DNA of 64,000 nt from Alphaproteobacteria bacterium. Lineage in GTDB: Bacteria > Pseudomonadota > Alphaproteobacteria > Sphingomonadales > Kordiimonadaceae. Position 1 is the first letter of the stretch, and the number at the start of each line of letters is the position of its first letter. Under the pieces are notes generated by a model. The model was not told where the DNA came from and made no database searches. It saw only the letters and a program-made list of their open reading frames with translations. Location of the stretch: positions 1 through 64,000 of the forward strand of contig JABXIS010000011.1 of assembly GCA_013372975.1 (NCBI GenBank), in the 5' to 3' direction. Shown here piece after piece: positions 8,238-16,878 of the stretch. Made by a program: the position numbers and the translations under genes.

Positions 8238-9164
8238 TTATTGCCCCCAGCTTGATTGTCTGAGCGGAGTGGGTTGAACAAAGCCGTTTTTAACAATGCA
8301 ATCCTGAAATTGCTGAACAAGTTCCACAATCGTATCGGGGGCTTCAATTTGTGGGAAATGCCCGATACCGGGCAGGCGCACTACTTTCATGCCGATTTCG
8401 CGCTCCATCGCGTCGGCTGCATGGCCGCCAGATACGGGATCATCCACACCGTTGATCAACATCATGGGCACCTTGGTTTCTTTCAGCGCCCCCACCCAGC
8501 GATCTGCATGTTCAAGCCGTTCATGCATATAGCGGATGCGGCGGGCGAAAGCGCCGCGTCCGTTCACCCCCAGCATGGCCGGCCAGAATTCTTCCAGAAA
8601 CTCACCTTCAGGGCGGGTGTTTGCACCAAAGACATCTGCGAAACCACGCAGGAAATTTTTCCGGGATGCAGACCGCGCAATAATCGGCCCGAACTTGCCG
8701 GCAAGCAATGTTTGCACGGTGCGTGGCCTATGCATATGAGGCAGCATGCCACCGTTGAGGAACAAAGCGCTTTTGATATGGAAGGAAAGCTGCCCGGCAT
8801 TCTGGCGTGCTAAAAGTTCCTGGGTAACGGTATCACCCACGTCATGGGCCAAAATATGCACTTCGCTGATCTCGCGGTGTGCCATCAAGGCTTCGAGCAT
8901 GTCAGCCTGATCCATGATGGTGCAGGTCTTTTTGCGGCTGTTGAGGGTGCGGCCATAGTCCAGCAGATCAGGTACAATCAGGTGATAGTCCTGGATGAGC
9001 GGGCGGGATACCCAGCACCAGTCCCAGCTGCAGGTCGGGAAGCCGTGGATGAGCAACATCGCCTCGCCATTACCACCGCGCTGGTAATAGACATGGTGGT
9101 CCTGCCACTCAAAATACTTTCCGCATTTGCCCCATTTATCGAGCGCGATTGGCGCCTGTTGCAT
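8238..9164 (-). CDS. Alpha/beta hydrolase with Asp nucleophile (MEST/haloalkane-dehalogenase-like)
   Basis: A 308-residue alpha/beta hydrolase. The oxyanion motif HGFPTCSWDW is at about 40-49, the nucleophile elbow reads 'AHDVGDTVTQELL' with Asp108 in place of Ser, the acid is in 'NGVDDPVS' (Asp241/242) and the catalytic His is in 'GIGHFPQIEAP' (His269). An Asp nucleophile is used by haloalkane dehalogenases and epoxide hydrolases. The elbow followed by 'QELL' resembles animal MEST/PEG1 proteins. ATG 9164 is preferred over an upstream GTG at 9179. The substrate is unknown; no export signal is seen. Confidence 0.87.
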   Translation of the reverse strand: MQQAPIALDKWGKCGKYFEWQDHHVYYQRGGNGEAMLLIHGFPTCSWDWCWVSRPLIQDYHLIVPDLLDYGRTLNSRKKTCTIMDQADMLEALMAHREISEVHILAHDVGDTVTQELLARQNAGQLSFHIKSALFLNGGMLPHMHRPRTVQTLLAGKFGPIIARSASRKNFLRGFADVFGANTRPEGEFLEEFWPAMLGVNGRGAFARRIRYMHERLEHADRWVGALKETKVPMMLINGVDDPVSGGHAADAMEREIGMKVVRLPGIGHFPQIEAPDTIVELVQQFQDCIVKNGFVQPTPLRQSSWGQ

Positions 9165-9214
9165 GTTTCCATCCAGCACAAGTTAACGTCTGCGAACTGG
9201 CGAGGCTTTACCCC

Positions 9215-9505
9215 TTATCGCCTGCGGTTTCCACCTTTTCGTGCCGTGCGCCTGTAGAAGTCAGGATGTTTGCCCTGAAGCCACGAAACAAAGTGGCGAA
9301 CTTCTTCTGATTGCAGCAACGCCTCTATGGTGGAAAAGCGTCTTGCCAGCTCTTTTTCGTTAAATAGGGCGTGAACCTTGCGGTGGCAAATGGGATGCAA
9401 GGGCACAAGCTCGCGCCCGCCTTGGCTTTTTGGGATAAGGTGATGCATTTCAACGGCTTGTCCGAACGGCCGACCGCATAACGGACATGTGTTTTTCTCT
9501 TCCAT
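9215..9505 (-). CDS. Small HNH-domain protein
   Basis: A 96-residue protein with a compact HNH fold: CPLCGRPF (zinc knuckle), 'MHHLIPKSQGG' (HH of the HNH motif), and 'LHPICHRKVHALFNEKEL' (second Cys/His pair and final His). Such short stand-alone HNH proteins are widespread and may be nucleases of unknown target. No methylase, phage or restriction partner lies next to it, so a restriction role is not supported. ATG 9505 starts just before the first zinc ligand and has no obvious ribosome site. Confidence 0.8.
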   Translation of the reverse strand: MEEKNTCPLCGRPFGQAVEMHHLIPKSQGGRELVPLHPICHRKVHALFNEKELARRFSTIEALLQSEEVRHFVSWLQGKHPDFYRRTARKGGNRRR

Positions 9506-9695
9506 GACAATATATGTATATCCATAAGCCAAGAAAATCAGCCCGAAAGGGTGTGTGGTGGCAAATGGCCATAAGGTCGTGCTATTCATTTGCAGACAAG
9601 TGCTAATTATCCCGACAGGGTATGCGGCACCGCTGAAATAAACGAAGCCATCAACTATGGTGCGCTCAAACAGGTTTAGAGACAGGGGAGAGGAC

Positions 9696-12305
9696 ATGAT
9701 CCAACAGATATTGAAACACGTGGCAGGAGCCGGGCTTGCGCTGTCGCTGGTGGCAGGAGCCGCCAAGGCAGAGCCGCTTGACTACTTCCTTGTGAATGGT
9801 ACGGATTATGACCAGACGATATTGAAGCCAACTGAAGTCTTTGGGCATGATATCGGTGATCAGCCTATCCGGCATGATCTTATGGTGTCCTATATCCGTG
9901 AGTTGGCGAACAATAGCGACCGCATGAAGGTGGAAACCATTGGCTATAGCCATGAGCGCCGCCCCATTCTGTTTATCACCGTCTCAAGCCCTGAAAATCT
10001 GGCGCGGCTGGATGAAATCCGCGCCAACCACCTGAAGCGCAGCGACCCCGCAACTGCCGATCAGGCGTCTGATAATCTGCCGGTAGTGACGTGGCTGAAT
10101 TATGGTGTGCATGGTGCGGAAGCCAGCGGCATGGATGCGTCTGTACCAGCCCTCTATCACCTTGCTGCGGCAAAAGGCGCCGAGATTGAGGAAACGCTGA
10201 AGAACAGCGTGATCCTGATCACTGCAATTTTCAACCCTGATGGCCATGCCCGACGCGGCGCGTGGGTAACCCAATATGGTTCCGAGATCCGGGGCACTGA
10301 CCCTGCGCATGAGGTACACAATCAGGTCTGGCCGGGTGGGCGTACCAACCATTATTGGTTTGACCTCAATCGTCAGTGGCTCTTGCAAACACAGCCGGAA
10401 AGCCGTGCCTGGCTTAGCCAGTGGCACAAGTGGAAGCCCCAGGTTTCGGCTGATTTCCACGAGATGGGCCCCAATAGCACCTATTATTTCCACCCCGGCG
10501 TGCCAACACGGAAATACCCGCTTATTCCAGCCAAAGGGCGGGAACTGCTGGTTGAGATAGCAGGTTATCATCAGGAAACCTTGGACGAAGAAAAATCCCT
10601 CTATTATTCCGAGGAAAGCTTCGACAATTTCTATATCGGCAAGGGGTCAACCTACCCACAGGTGAACGGGTCGCTTGGCATTTTGTTTGAGGCCGGTGCC
10701 CAGATGGGGATCGCGCGTGAGAGCGATCAAGGCATCAAGACCTACGCCAAAAACATCCGCAATCATTTCCTTACCAGCCTGTCCACTATCAAGGGTGCGG
10801 CCGCGATGCGGGAGAAATTGCATGCCTATCAGCGGGAGTTTTTTGAAACCAGCCTCAAGGCTGCGAAGGACGACAAGGTAACAGGCTATGTGTTCCGCGC
10901 GCCAGAAGACCCAATGCGCGTTGGCATGTTTCTAGATCTTCTGAAGCGTCATGATATCAGCGTGTTCCCAGCTACTTCCGATATTCGTACCAGCAAAGGG
11001 ACATATGGCATTGGGTCATATGTGGTGCCAATGGATCAGCGCCAATACCGTATGGCCAAGGCGCTCTTTAACCGCATCACTGAGTTCCCTGACAAAGTAT
11101 TCTATGATGTATCGGGCTGGACACTGCCGTTGGCATACAACCTCGACTATTCCGAGGTGACAGGTAGTCTGCGTGGGAAAATTGCCGACAAGGGCCCTTT
11201 AGCATATGCCGGTGAAGAAGTTCAGCGTTTTACTAAAGCACCGTATGCCTATGTTTTCCGCTGGTCAGATTATTATGCTCCGCGAGCTGTTGCTCAGTTG
11301 CTGGATGCAGGGGTGCTTGTTCGTGTATCCAAACAGCCGATAAGAGTTCAAACCGCTCAAGGCACGAAGTCATTTGATCGTGGGGCTATTATTGTGTCTC
11401 GTGACCTTCAAACCATGTCTGATGCAGCTTTGGACGCAATGATGCTCGAATTGATAAATGATAACCAACTCACCTATGCGAGTGTCACATCCGGCCATAC
11501 GCTGGATGCGGGCGCTGACCTGGGCGGCCGCGACAGTGTGGCTGATCTGAAGCCGATCAAACCTCTTCTGGTGGTGGGCTCTGGCGTGTCCCCTTATGAC
11601 GCAGGCGAAGTTTGGCACCTTCTGGATCACCGTATGAAGATGCCGGTAACCCTTGTGCGCACTGATCGTATCAAGCGCATTGACCTGCCGCGCTACACTC
11701 ACATAATTCTGGTGGGCGGACGTGGTTCGCGGTTCCCCGAGGATATGACCGACAAGGTGAAAAATTGGGTAAAAGCGGGCGGCACCATCGTGGCATCGCT
11801 TGATGGCGCGCGCTGGGCCGCTGAAAACATCACCGGCAAGAAGGATGACAAGAAAAAGGATGATGAGAAGGTCGAACGCCTTTCCTATGCCGACAAAGGG
11901 CAGAAAGACGCTGAGGATGTCATCGGTGGCGCGCTCTTTGAAAGCGACATGGATATCACCCATCCTCTTGCGTTCGGCCTGTCCCGGCGCATGATGGCAT
12001 CCAATAAAAACCGCACATATGTGCTGCCTGTGCCGAAAGATCCCTATGCTCAGGTTGCGGTTTATACCGATAACCCACTGCTTTCCGGGTATGCGTCTGA
12101 TCGCCGTATCAAGGAGCTTAAGGGCACCCCGATGATGACGGCCGAACGTATGGGAGATGGCGCAGTGATCCTGTTTGCCGATAACCCCAACTTCCGGGCT
12201 ACCTATCTGGGCACGGAAAAGCTGTTCTTGAATGCCCTCTTTCTTTCCACTGCTTTTGATCCGTCCTACGCGGATGATGAGGCCGCGCAGGCAGTAGAGG
12301 AATAA
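9696..12305 (+). CDS. Exported M14-family zinc carboxypeptidase
   Basis: An 869-residue secreted metallopeptidase. ATG 9696 follows GGGGAGAGG and opens a signal peptide (about residues 1-25, ending Ala-Lys-Ala). The M14 zinc site is complete: HGAE (His139, Glu142), His255 in 'SADFHEMGPN' and the catalytic Glu332 in 'GILFEAGAQMG'; 'DLNRQW' supplies the substrate-binding Arg. After the peptidase domain there are about 450 residues that include a glutamine-amidotransferase-like Rossmann region ('THIILVGGRGSRFPEDM'), as in large bacterial M14 proteins. It would trim C-terminal residues from peptides in the periplasm or outside. A strong terminator follows. Confidence 0.92.
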   Translation: MIQQILKHVAGAGLALSLVAGAAKAEPLDYFLVNGTDYDQTILKPTEVFGHDIGDQPIRHDLMVSYIRELANNSDRMKVETIGYSHERRPILFITVSSPENLARLDEIRANHLKRSDPATADQASDNLPVVTWLNYGVHGAEASGMDASVPALYHLAAAKGAEIEETLKNSVILITAIFNPDGHARRGAWVTQYGSEIRGTDPAHEVHNQVWPGGRTNHYWFDLNRQWLLQTQPESRAWLSQWHKWKPQVSADFHEMGPNSTYYFHPGVPTRKYPLIPAKGRELLVEIAGYHQETLDEEKSLYYSEESFDNFYIGKGSTYPQVNGSLGILFEAGAQMGIARESDQGIKTYAKNIRNHFLTSLSTIKGAAAMREKLHAYQREFFETSLKAAKDDKVTGYVFRAPEDPMRVGMFLDLLKRHDISVFPATSDIRTSKGTYGIGSYVVPMDQRQYRMAKALFNRITEFPDKVFYDVSGWTLPLAYNLDYSEVTGSLRGKIADKGPLAYAGEEVQRFTKAPYAYVFRWSDYYAPRAVAQLLDAGVLVRVSKQPIRVQTAQGTKSFDRGAIIVSRDLQTMSDAALDAMMLELINDNQLTYASVTSGHTLDAGADLGGRDSVADLKPIKPLLVVGSGVSPYDAGEVWHLLDHRMKMPVTLVRTDRIKRIDLPRYTHIILVGGRGSRFPEDMTDKVKNWVKAGGTIVASLDGARWAAENITGKKDDKKKDDEKVERLSYADKGQKDAEDVIGGALFESDMDITHPLAFGLSRRMMASNKNRTYVLPVPKDPYAQVAVYTDNPLLSGYASDRRIKELKGTPMMTAERMGDGAVILFADNPNFRATYLGTEKLFLNALFLSTAFDPSYADDEAAQAVEE

Positions 12306-12329
12306 GCAGAAAGGCTTAGTTTTTGGAAG

Positions 12330-12360
12330 GCCGCTGCCCCGTGTGGGGTGGCGGCTTTTT
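12330..12360 (+). terminator. Rho-independent terminator after the M14 peptidase gene
   Basis: GCCGCTGCCCC pairs with GGGGTGGCGGC (11 pairs, two of them G-T) around a GTGT loop, followed by a run of T. It lies 25 bases after the stop codon. Confidence 0.9.
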
Positions 12361-13244
12361 TATAGATATCCGTGTTCCTTGAGTGTGGTGGAGAATGTTT
12401 TTGAAACGGGCACTTTGATGCCGCCTTTCAGGTGGATCAAGTGTCTTCTGCCATCGCGCTTCACACTTTCAATAGCCCGCAGGGCTACCCACCAGGAACG
12501 ATGTACCTGAGCCCCGCCAAAGCCGTCTAGCTCAGCCACTGCATCCTTCAGGCGCATGCGCACAAGGGCATCTCCATTGGCTGTATAGGCCCGTACATAA
12601 TGATCTTCCATCTGCAGGCACAACAAGTCCTGTCCAATTGAGGTTGGCAAGCGGCGAAGGAATAGGTACCCCGGCGGCGGGCCGACAGGTTCTTGCCCTG
12701 GTTCTGGTTTTGGTTTGGTGATGTTGATGAGCATGCTGATGCAGCCAATAGCCAAGTAGGTGATGATAACCACTTTGGCGTACCAGACCATAACTTCATA
12801 AACGGACCCGGCTGTTGCTGCCAGAAAAGCTTCGGCATAGGCCAATGTGGGCCATTTTCCTGTATTGCCGAGGGAATGGAAATTGATGTCCGTAAAAATA
12901 ACCGCAAGAAATACAGGCACAGACAAGATGGCAGAATAGCCCAGAAGCAACAGTGGAGCTGCAGCCAACTTCCCTGAAAGCCATGGCATGGACCATCGCG
13001 CAATCGGTCCGGAGACGAGTGAGCCGAACATCAGTAGGCTGACCCAATAGATGATCCGCCAGAAACCAAGGGGCATATCGTTTGTGCCGTAGGGCGCGAT
13101 AAACGAGAGCATCAAGCCGAACCCTGCCATCAGCAGTGTTTTCTTGATCTCTGTTTTGGGGTCTTTCGTTCCCCAAAATGATAAAAGGTCTCCCGGCGTC
13201 ACAGTTGTTTCCCTGGCCGTTGGTCCTGCGGTTTGAGGCATCAT
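12360..13244 (-). CDS. Membrane-anchored LytTR-family transcriptional regulator
   Basis: A 294-residue protein with about four membrane helices in the first 165 residues and a C-terminal LytTR DNA-binding domain: 'LCLQMEDHYVRAYTANGD', 'RMRLKDAVAEL', 'AQVHRSWWVALRAIESV', 'LKGGIKVPVSKTF'. Unlike classical LytR response regulators it has no receiver domain, so the signal is probably sensed in or at the membrane. Start choice is uncertain: ATG 13244 (or 13241), or a TTG at 13277. It is divergent from the MipA/OmpV gene, and direct repeats in between (13294-13363) are possible binding sites. Confidence 0.85.
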   Translation of the reverse strand: MMPQTAGPTARETTVTPGDLLSFWGTKDPKTEIKKTLLMAGFGLMLSFIAPYGTNDMPLGFWRIIYWVSLLMFGSLVSGPIARWSMPWLSGKLAAAPLLLLGYSAILSVPVFLAVIFTDINFHSLGNTGKWPTLAYAEAFLAATAGSVYEVMVWYAKVVIITYLAIGCISMLINITKPKPEPGQEPVGPPPGYLFLRRLPTSIGQDLLCLQMEDHYVRAYTANGDALVRMRLKDAVAELDGFGGAQVHRSWWVALRAIESVKRDGRRHLIHLKGGIKVPVSKTFSTTLKEHGYL

Positions 13245-13293
13245 AGCTATGGTGGAATGTGGTGCAAGTCTTGCCAATCGGTTTCCAGTGGTA

Positions 13294-13363
13294 AATTCAC
13301 GTTGCGTGAAATTACAAACAAATATCTGTGTCTATTTCAGAATGGTTTTTGACCAATTCACGT
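13294..13363. promoter_or_regulatory. Direct repeats AATTCACGT between LytTR and MipA/OmpV genes
   Basis: AATTCACGT occurs at 13294-13302 and again at 13355-13363, 61 bases apart, close to six helical turns. The first copy also forms an inverted repeat with CGTGAAATT just after it. LytTR regulators commonly bind paired direct repeats, so these are candidate sites for the adjacent regulator; this is inference from position. Confidence 0.4.
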
Positions 13364-13426
13364 ATCAGCTTTTGACGAGGGCAATGAACTCGGCCATTTC
13401 AGCAGCAAGCTAATGGAAGGCGTTGA

Positions 13427-13519
13427 ATGAAGCTGAAGTCATACTATCTACTTTTATGTGTTATCGGCTTTCTAGCGCTACTTGGCCTAACGTTAAGCGT
13501 GCATTTTGGCGCTGCTTGA
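13427..13519 (+). CDS. Possible 30-residue small membrane protein
   Basis: A short frame (ATG 13427 to TGA 13519) behind a good ribosome site, GGAAGG, six bases upstream. The predicted peptide is basic at the start (MKLKSYY) followed by about 20 hydrophobic residues, so it would be a single-span membrane peptide or leader. It lies 27 bases before the MipA/OmpV gene on the same strand. The strong ribosome site and hydrophobic make-up support it, but so short a frame could be chance. Confidence 0.4.
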   Translation: MKLKSYYLLLCVIGFLALLGLTLSVHFGAA

Positions 13520-13546
13520 CCCAAAAAATGATGATCGGGAGTCACG

Positions 13547-14311
13547 ATGACTAAAGCGAGAATAATAGCGGCGGCACTTGTGCCGTTTGTTGCTTGTACG
13601 GCTGTTTGGGCACAGGAAGACGGGCAGGAAAAGAAATGGTCTGTTGGTGCATTGGGGTTGGTGAGTGTCAGCCCCTTTGCTGGCGAAGACACGGAAATCC
13701 TGCCTGTCCCTTACCTCGCGTATCGCGGGGAACGCTTCTATCTTGAGGGCCTTGAAGCCGGATATCACCTTGTGGAGCCCATGCGCGGGCCGGGTACGCA
13801 ATTTGTTGCGGATGTGATTGCTTCCGCGCGCATGACACCGGGCACCAGCCGGGACAAAGTAACATTGGATGCCGGGCTCAGGTTGGGAGTAAGAGGCAAG
13901 TTTGGGTCCTTGACTGCTACGGGCCTGCACGATGTGACAGGTGAGCATGACGGCATGGAGCTACGTGCTGACTATAGCTACACGTTCATGGGGGACGATT
14001 ATTTCATCACACCCAGTGTGGGTATTAGTTGGCAAAACCGCAAACTTGCCAACCATATGTGGGGTGTAACCGCAGACCAGCACGCAGACATGATCGCTGA
14101 TGGGGATGATGTCGTCCTGCCTGTTTATCAACTTGATGGAAGTGCAGTAAATTATGAAGCGGGGCTTACGGCAATTTATCTGGTCAATGACCGGGTCAAT
14201 CTGATTGGTTTTTCGCGCGCTACATATCTGGACAAGGATGTACGGGCGAACCCCGCGATCGAAAAAAAATATGATCTGACGATTGGCCTGGGTATCGCCT
14301 ACAGCTTCTAG
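13547..14311 (+). CDS. MipA/OmpV-family outer membrane protein
   Basis: A 254-residue outer-membrane beta-barrel with a signal peptide of about 22 residues (ending Val-Trp-Ala-Gln). The pattern of alternating aromatic strands, 'PVPYLAYRGERFYLEGLEAGYHL' in the first third, and a C-terminal aromatic (…IAYSF) for BAM recognition fit MipA/OmpV, a family linked to murein-hydrolase scaffolding and stress resistance. It starts behind GGGAG and ends 3 bases from the convergent solute-binding-like gene. Regulation by the divergent LytTR protein is plausible. Confidence 0.87.
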   Translation: MTKARIIAAALVPFVACTAVWAQEDGQEKKWSVGALGLVSVSPFAGEDTEILPVPYLAYRGERFYLEGLEAGYHLVEPMRGPGTQFVADVIASARMTPGTSRDKVTLDAGLRLGVRGKFGSLTATGLHDVTGEHDGMELRADYSYTFMGDDYFITPSVGISWQNRKLANHMWGVTADQHADMIADGDDVVLPVYQLDGSAVNYEAGLTAIYLVNDRVNLIGFSRATYLDKDVRANPAIEKKYDLTIGLGIAYSF

Positions 14312-14314
14312 GGT

Positions 14315-15076
14315 CTAGCGCCCATCTCGTGTCAGGGGAACAGAGACAATCCCGGGCATGGTAAGGAACCCGTTCAGTTCTCCGCTCTGATGCATGGCGC
14401 GGAGAGCTGCATTCAGTGCGGGTATTTTATCTGCGTGGCGGCTGTGCAGGATGTGATAGAAGGGCTCAGTGGCCCAATAGGCACTCGTGAACTTGTCAGC
14501 ATCTTCGCCAAATGCTTCAAGCAACGCCACTTCGTGCAGACTGCTGGTGGCGTAAAGGTCAATTCGGCGGTGGATCAAAAGTGCTTTCACCTGGCTGCCG
14601 CCGGGGATCGGGAAAGGTTTTGCTTCCATCAGGGGAATGTGGGTTTCAAGCCAGCGAAATCCTGCTCTGTGGCCAACCTTGAGCCCTTTCATGTCTTCTG
14701 GCTTGCCCGAGAAGCCCGTCTCCTTGAGCCATATCATGCGCGCTTCCAGGCCAAACATGGCCTGGGGCAATATCTGCTGCTCCAGTGCCCGAGTGGCGAT
14801 ATATTCAGCAGGGCGGAACCAGTCTCCATCCAGTTCGCCGGATCGCATAAGTTGTTCGATGCGCTTCGGGGTCATGCTAACAGAGCGCACGCAAAGGCCC
14901 GCTTTGGCGTAAAGCTGTTCAAACAGTTTTTCGAATGTCTGGAAATGGGTGCCGAGCGTTTCGTCACCGCCCAGCCTGATGCATGGTTGCGTGCCAGGCT
15001 GGGTATTTGGCTGCGCGCTTCTTGCTGTGGCGGACACCGCCAGAACTAACAAGAAGCTGCACATCCAGCGGCGCAT
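14315..15076 (-). CDS. Periplasmic solute-binding-like protein (family 3 type)
   Basis: A 253-residue exported protein with a signal peptide of about 20 residues. The arrangement 'LMRSGELDGDWFRPAEYI' and 'MKGLKVGHRAGFRWLE' matches the two-lobed family 3 solute-binding fold of amino-acid ABC transporters and sensor domains. No permease or ATPase gene is adjacent, so it may be a stand-alone binding protein. It starts 6 bases after the end of the LysR gene on the same strand, so the two are probably co-transcribed. Ligand unknown. Confidence 0.75.
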   Translation of the reverse strand: MRRWMCSFLLVLAVSATARSAQPNTQPGTQPCIRLGGDETLGTHFQTFEKLFEQLYAKAGLCVRSVSMTPKRIEQLMRSGELDGDWFRPAEYIATRALEQQILPQAMFGLEARMIWLKETGFSGKPEDMKGLKVGHRAGFRWLETHIPLMEAKPFPIPGGSQVKALLIHRRIDLYATSSLHEVALLEAFGEDADKFTSAYWATEPFYHILHSRHADKIPALNAALRAMHQSGELNGFLTMPGIVSVPLTRDGR

Positions 15077-15082
15077 GGCCCT

Positions 15083-16006
15083 TTATCCTTCTTCCGGCTC
15101 CGGCATGTTTCCGGTTTCCGTGCGCATCCAGTCGATGAAATCCTGCACGCGTTCATTTTTCAGTTTGTCTTCCGGGCAAACAATATAGTGCGCGAAATTG
15201 ATCGGCACTTCTTCGCCGAATGGTTTCACAAGGCGTCCGGCTTTCATATCCTCTTCGGCAATCGCGGAGCGGGCAAGCAGAATGCCCCGGCCCGCCACAG
15301 CTGCCTCAATAGCCAGCGCGTGGTTGTTGAAATGCAGCGCAGGCATGCCTTCAGGCATGGCGATCCCGGCGGCCTTCATCCACATGGCCCATGTTGGCAC
15401 GCTGTCATCTTCTGCCGTGCTGTCATCATGGATCAGCGTGTGCTTGAGGATGGCGCTTGGGCACGTGGCGTCCGGCTTGTCTTCCACGAGGCTTGGTGCG
15501 CATACAGGAAAGACCGTTTCCCGCAGGATTTCCTCTTCATAGAGGCCTGTGTAGTTACCGAGGCCATAACGAATGGCGATGTCTACGTCTTCTGCCTTGA
15601 AATCTGTGATCTGCATGGTGGCAGAGATTTTCACAATCGCATCCGGGCGACGCTCATAATAGCTTGCAAGTCGTGGCACCAGCCACTTGCTGGCAAAAGA
15701 TGGCGACACGCTAACCTTCAGCACGTTCGAGGTTTTGGATTCCGTGAGAATGTCCACCGCTTCTTCCATGCGCTCGAACCCCTCCTTGAGGGGGGCAAGC
15801 GAAAGCTGGGCTGCCTCGGTTAGGACAAGCGAGCGATTGGTGCGTCGGAACAATTCCACGCCGAGGAAATCCTCAAGCGAGCGAATTTGCTGGCTGATGG
15901 CGGCCGGTGTAACCGACAAGTCATCAGCGGCCAGTTTAAAACTCATATGACGGGCGGCAGCGTCGAAAGCACGCAGCGCATTCAGGGGCAACAGGGAGCG
16001 TTTCAT
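15083..16006 (-). CDS. LysR-family transcriptional regulator, GcvA-like
   Basis: A 307-residue LysR-type regulator. The N-terminal winged helix-turn-helix 'LNALRAFDAAARHMSFKLAA' and 'VTPAAISQQIRSLEDFLG' is of the GcvA type, followed by the ligand-binding domain ('KVSVSPSFASKWLVPRL'). ATG 16006 is preferred; a TTG six bases earlier is also in frame. The next gene in the operon encodes a solute-binding-like protein, which may be connected to the effector. The target genes cannot be read from sequence. Confidence 0.9.
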   Translation of the reverse strand: MKRSLLPLNALRAFDAAARHMSFKLAADDLSVTPAAISQQIRSLEDFLGVELFRRTNRSLVLTEAAQLSLAPLKEGFERMEEAVDILTESKTSNVLKVSVSPSFASKWLVPRLASYYERRPDAIVKISATMQITDFKAEDVDIAIRYGLGNYTGLYEEEILRETVFPVCAPSLVEDKPDATCPSAILKHTLIHDDSTAEDDSVPTWAMWMKAAGIAMPEGMPALHFNNHALAIEAAVAGRGILLARSAIAEEDMKAGRLVKPFGEEVPINFAHYIVCPEDKLKNERVQDFIDWMRTETGNMPEPEEG

Positions 16007-16125
16007 AAACAAACCTGCGTTAGAAAAACTTAATCACCGCATCATAGGCACTTGTGACATAAGCGCAAAGATTTTCTTGATGATCTAGGGGATTTTTTGC
16101 CCTGCGGCATTCGCCGCAGGTGTGA

Positions 16126-16878
16126 TCAGCTTTTCGACAGGATGCGGCGGTTCTCAGACAAGCTTAAGTGAATGCCGCACTCTGTCTTGGTCTGGCCGCG
16201 CCAGCGACCGGCACGCTCGTCTTCGCCGTCATTCACCCGATCGGTGCACGGCATACAGCCGATTGACGCAAAACCTTCCGCCACCAGCGGGTGGTCCGGC
16301 AGCCCAACACGCTCTTTGTAATCCAGCACGTCATCTTTGGTCCAGAAGGCAAGCGGGTTCACTTTCACACGGCCATCGGACGCCTCAAAGTGCGGCAGCA
16401 GGCTGCGCACACCACCCTGATAGCGTTTCCGGCCAGATGCCCAACCTTCAAAGCCTTCCAGAACGCGAGACATAGGCGCAACCTTGCGGATATAACAGCA
16501 GCGGTTGGTATCCCGAACCCACAAGTTGCCTTTGGGGTCGTCTGCCTGAAGATCGTTCTGATCAGGAGAAATGGACCGAACATCAGTAAGGCCCAGAAGG
16601 TCAATCAATTGATCCCGGTACCGCTTGGTCTCGCCAAACAGCTTGCCTGTGTCCAAAAACAGCACAGGAATATCCTTGGAGACCTGGGAGGCGATATGCA
16701 AAAGCACAGCTGATTCCGACCCGAAGGACGACACCAGCGCAAACCGGCGGCCGAAATATTTGAGCGCTCCGTCGATTACCTCTTCCGGCGTTACGTTGGC
16801 GTAGCGCGCATCAAGGTAATCCACAGCATTGAGCGGATCAAAATAGTCAGCTGTCTTCAGGGCGGGGGCAGCAGTCAC
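16126..16878 (-). CDS. cysH: Iron-sulfur adenylyl-sulfate (APS/PAPS) reductase
   Basis: Reduces activated sulfate to sulfite with thioredoxin. The P-loop-like 'SSFGSES' is at 50-56, the catalytic Cys234 lies in 'TECGIHL', and two Cys pairs (Cys127-Cys128, Cys208-x-x-Cys211) bind a [4Fe-4S] cluster, which marks the APS-type rather than the cluster-free E. coli enzyme. The start is a GTG (16878-16876) overlapping the DUF934 stop as GTGA, with AGGAGAGG upstream. It is the last gene of the cys operon. Confidence 0.95.
   Translation of the reverse strand: MTAAPALKTADYFDPLNAVDYLDARYANVTPEEVIDGALKYFGRRFALVSSFGSESAVLLHIASQVSKDIPVLFLDTGKLFGETKRYRDQLIDLLGLTDVRSISPDQNDLQADDPKGNLWVRDTNRCCYIRKVAPMSRVLEGFEGWASGRKRYQGGVRSLLPHFEASDGRVKVNPLAFWTKDDVLDYKERVGLPDHPLVAEGFASIGCMPCTDRVNDGEDERAGRWRGQTKTECGIHLSLSENRRILSKS

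Noticed and set aside
9215-9505. Restriction-modification system around the HNH protein
   Set aside because: No methyltransferase, specificity or phage gene is adjacent; the HNH protein stands alone between a hydrolase and a peptidase gene.
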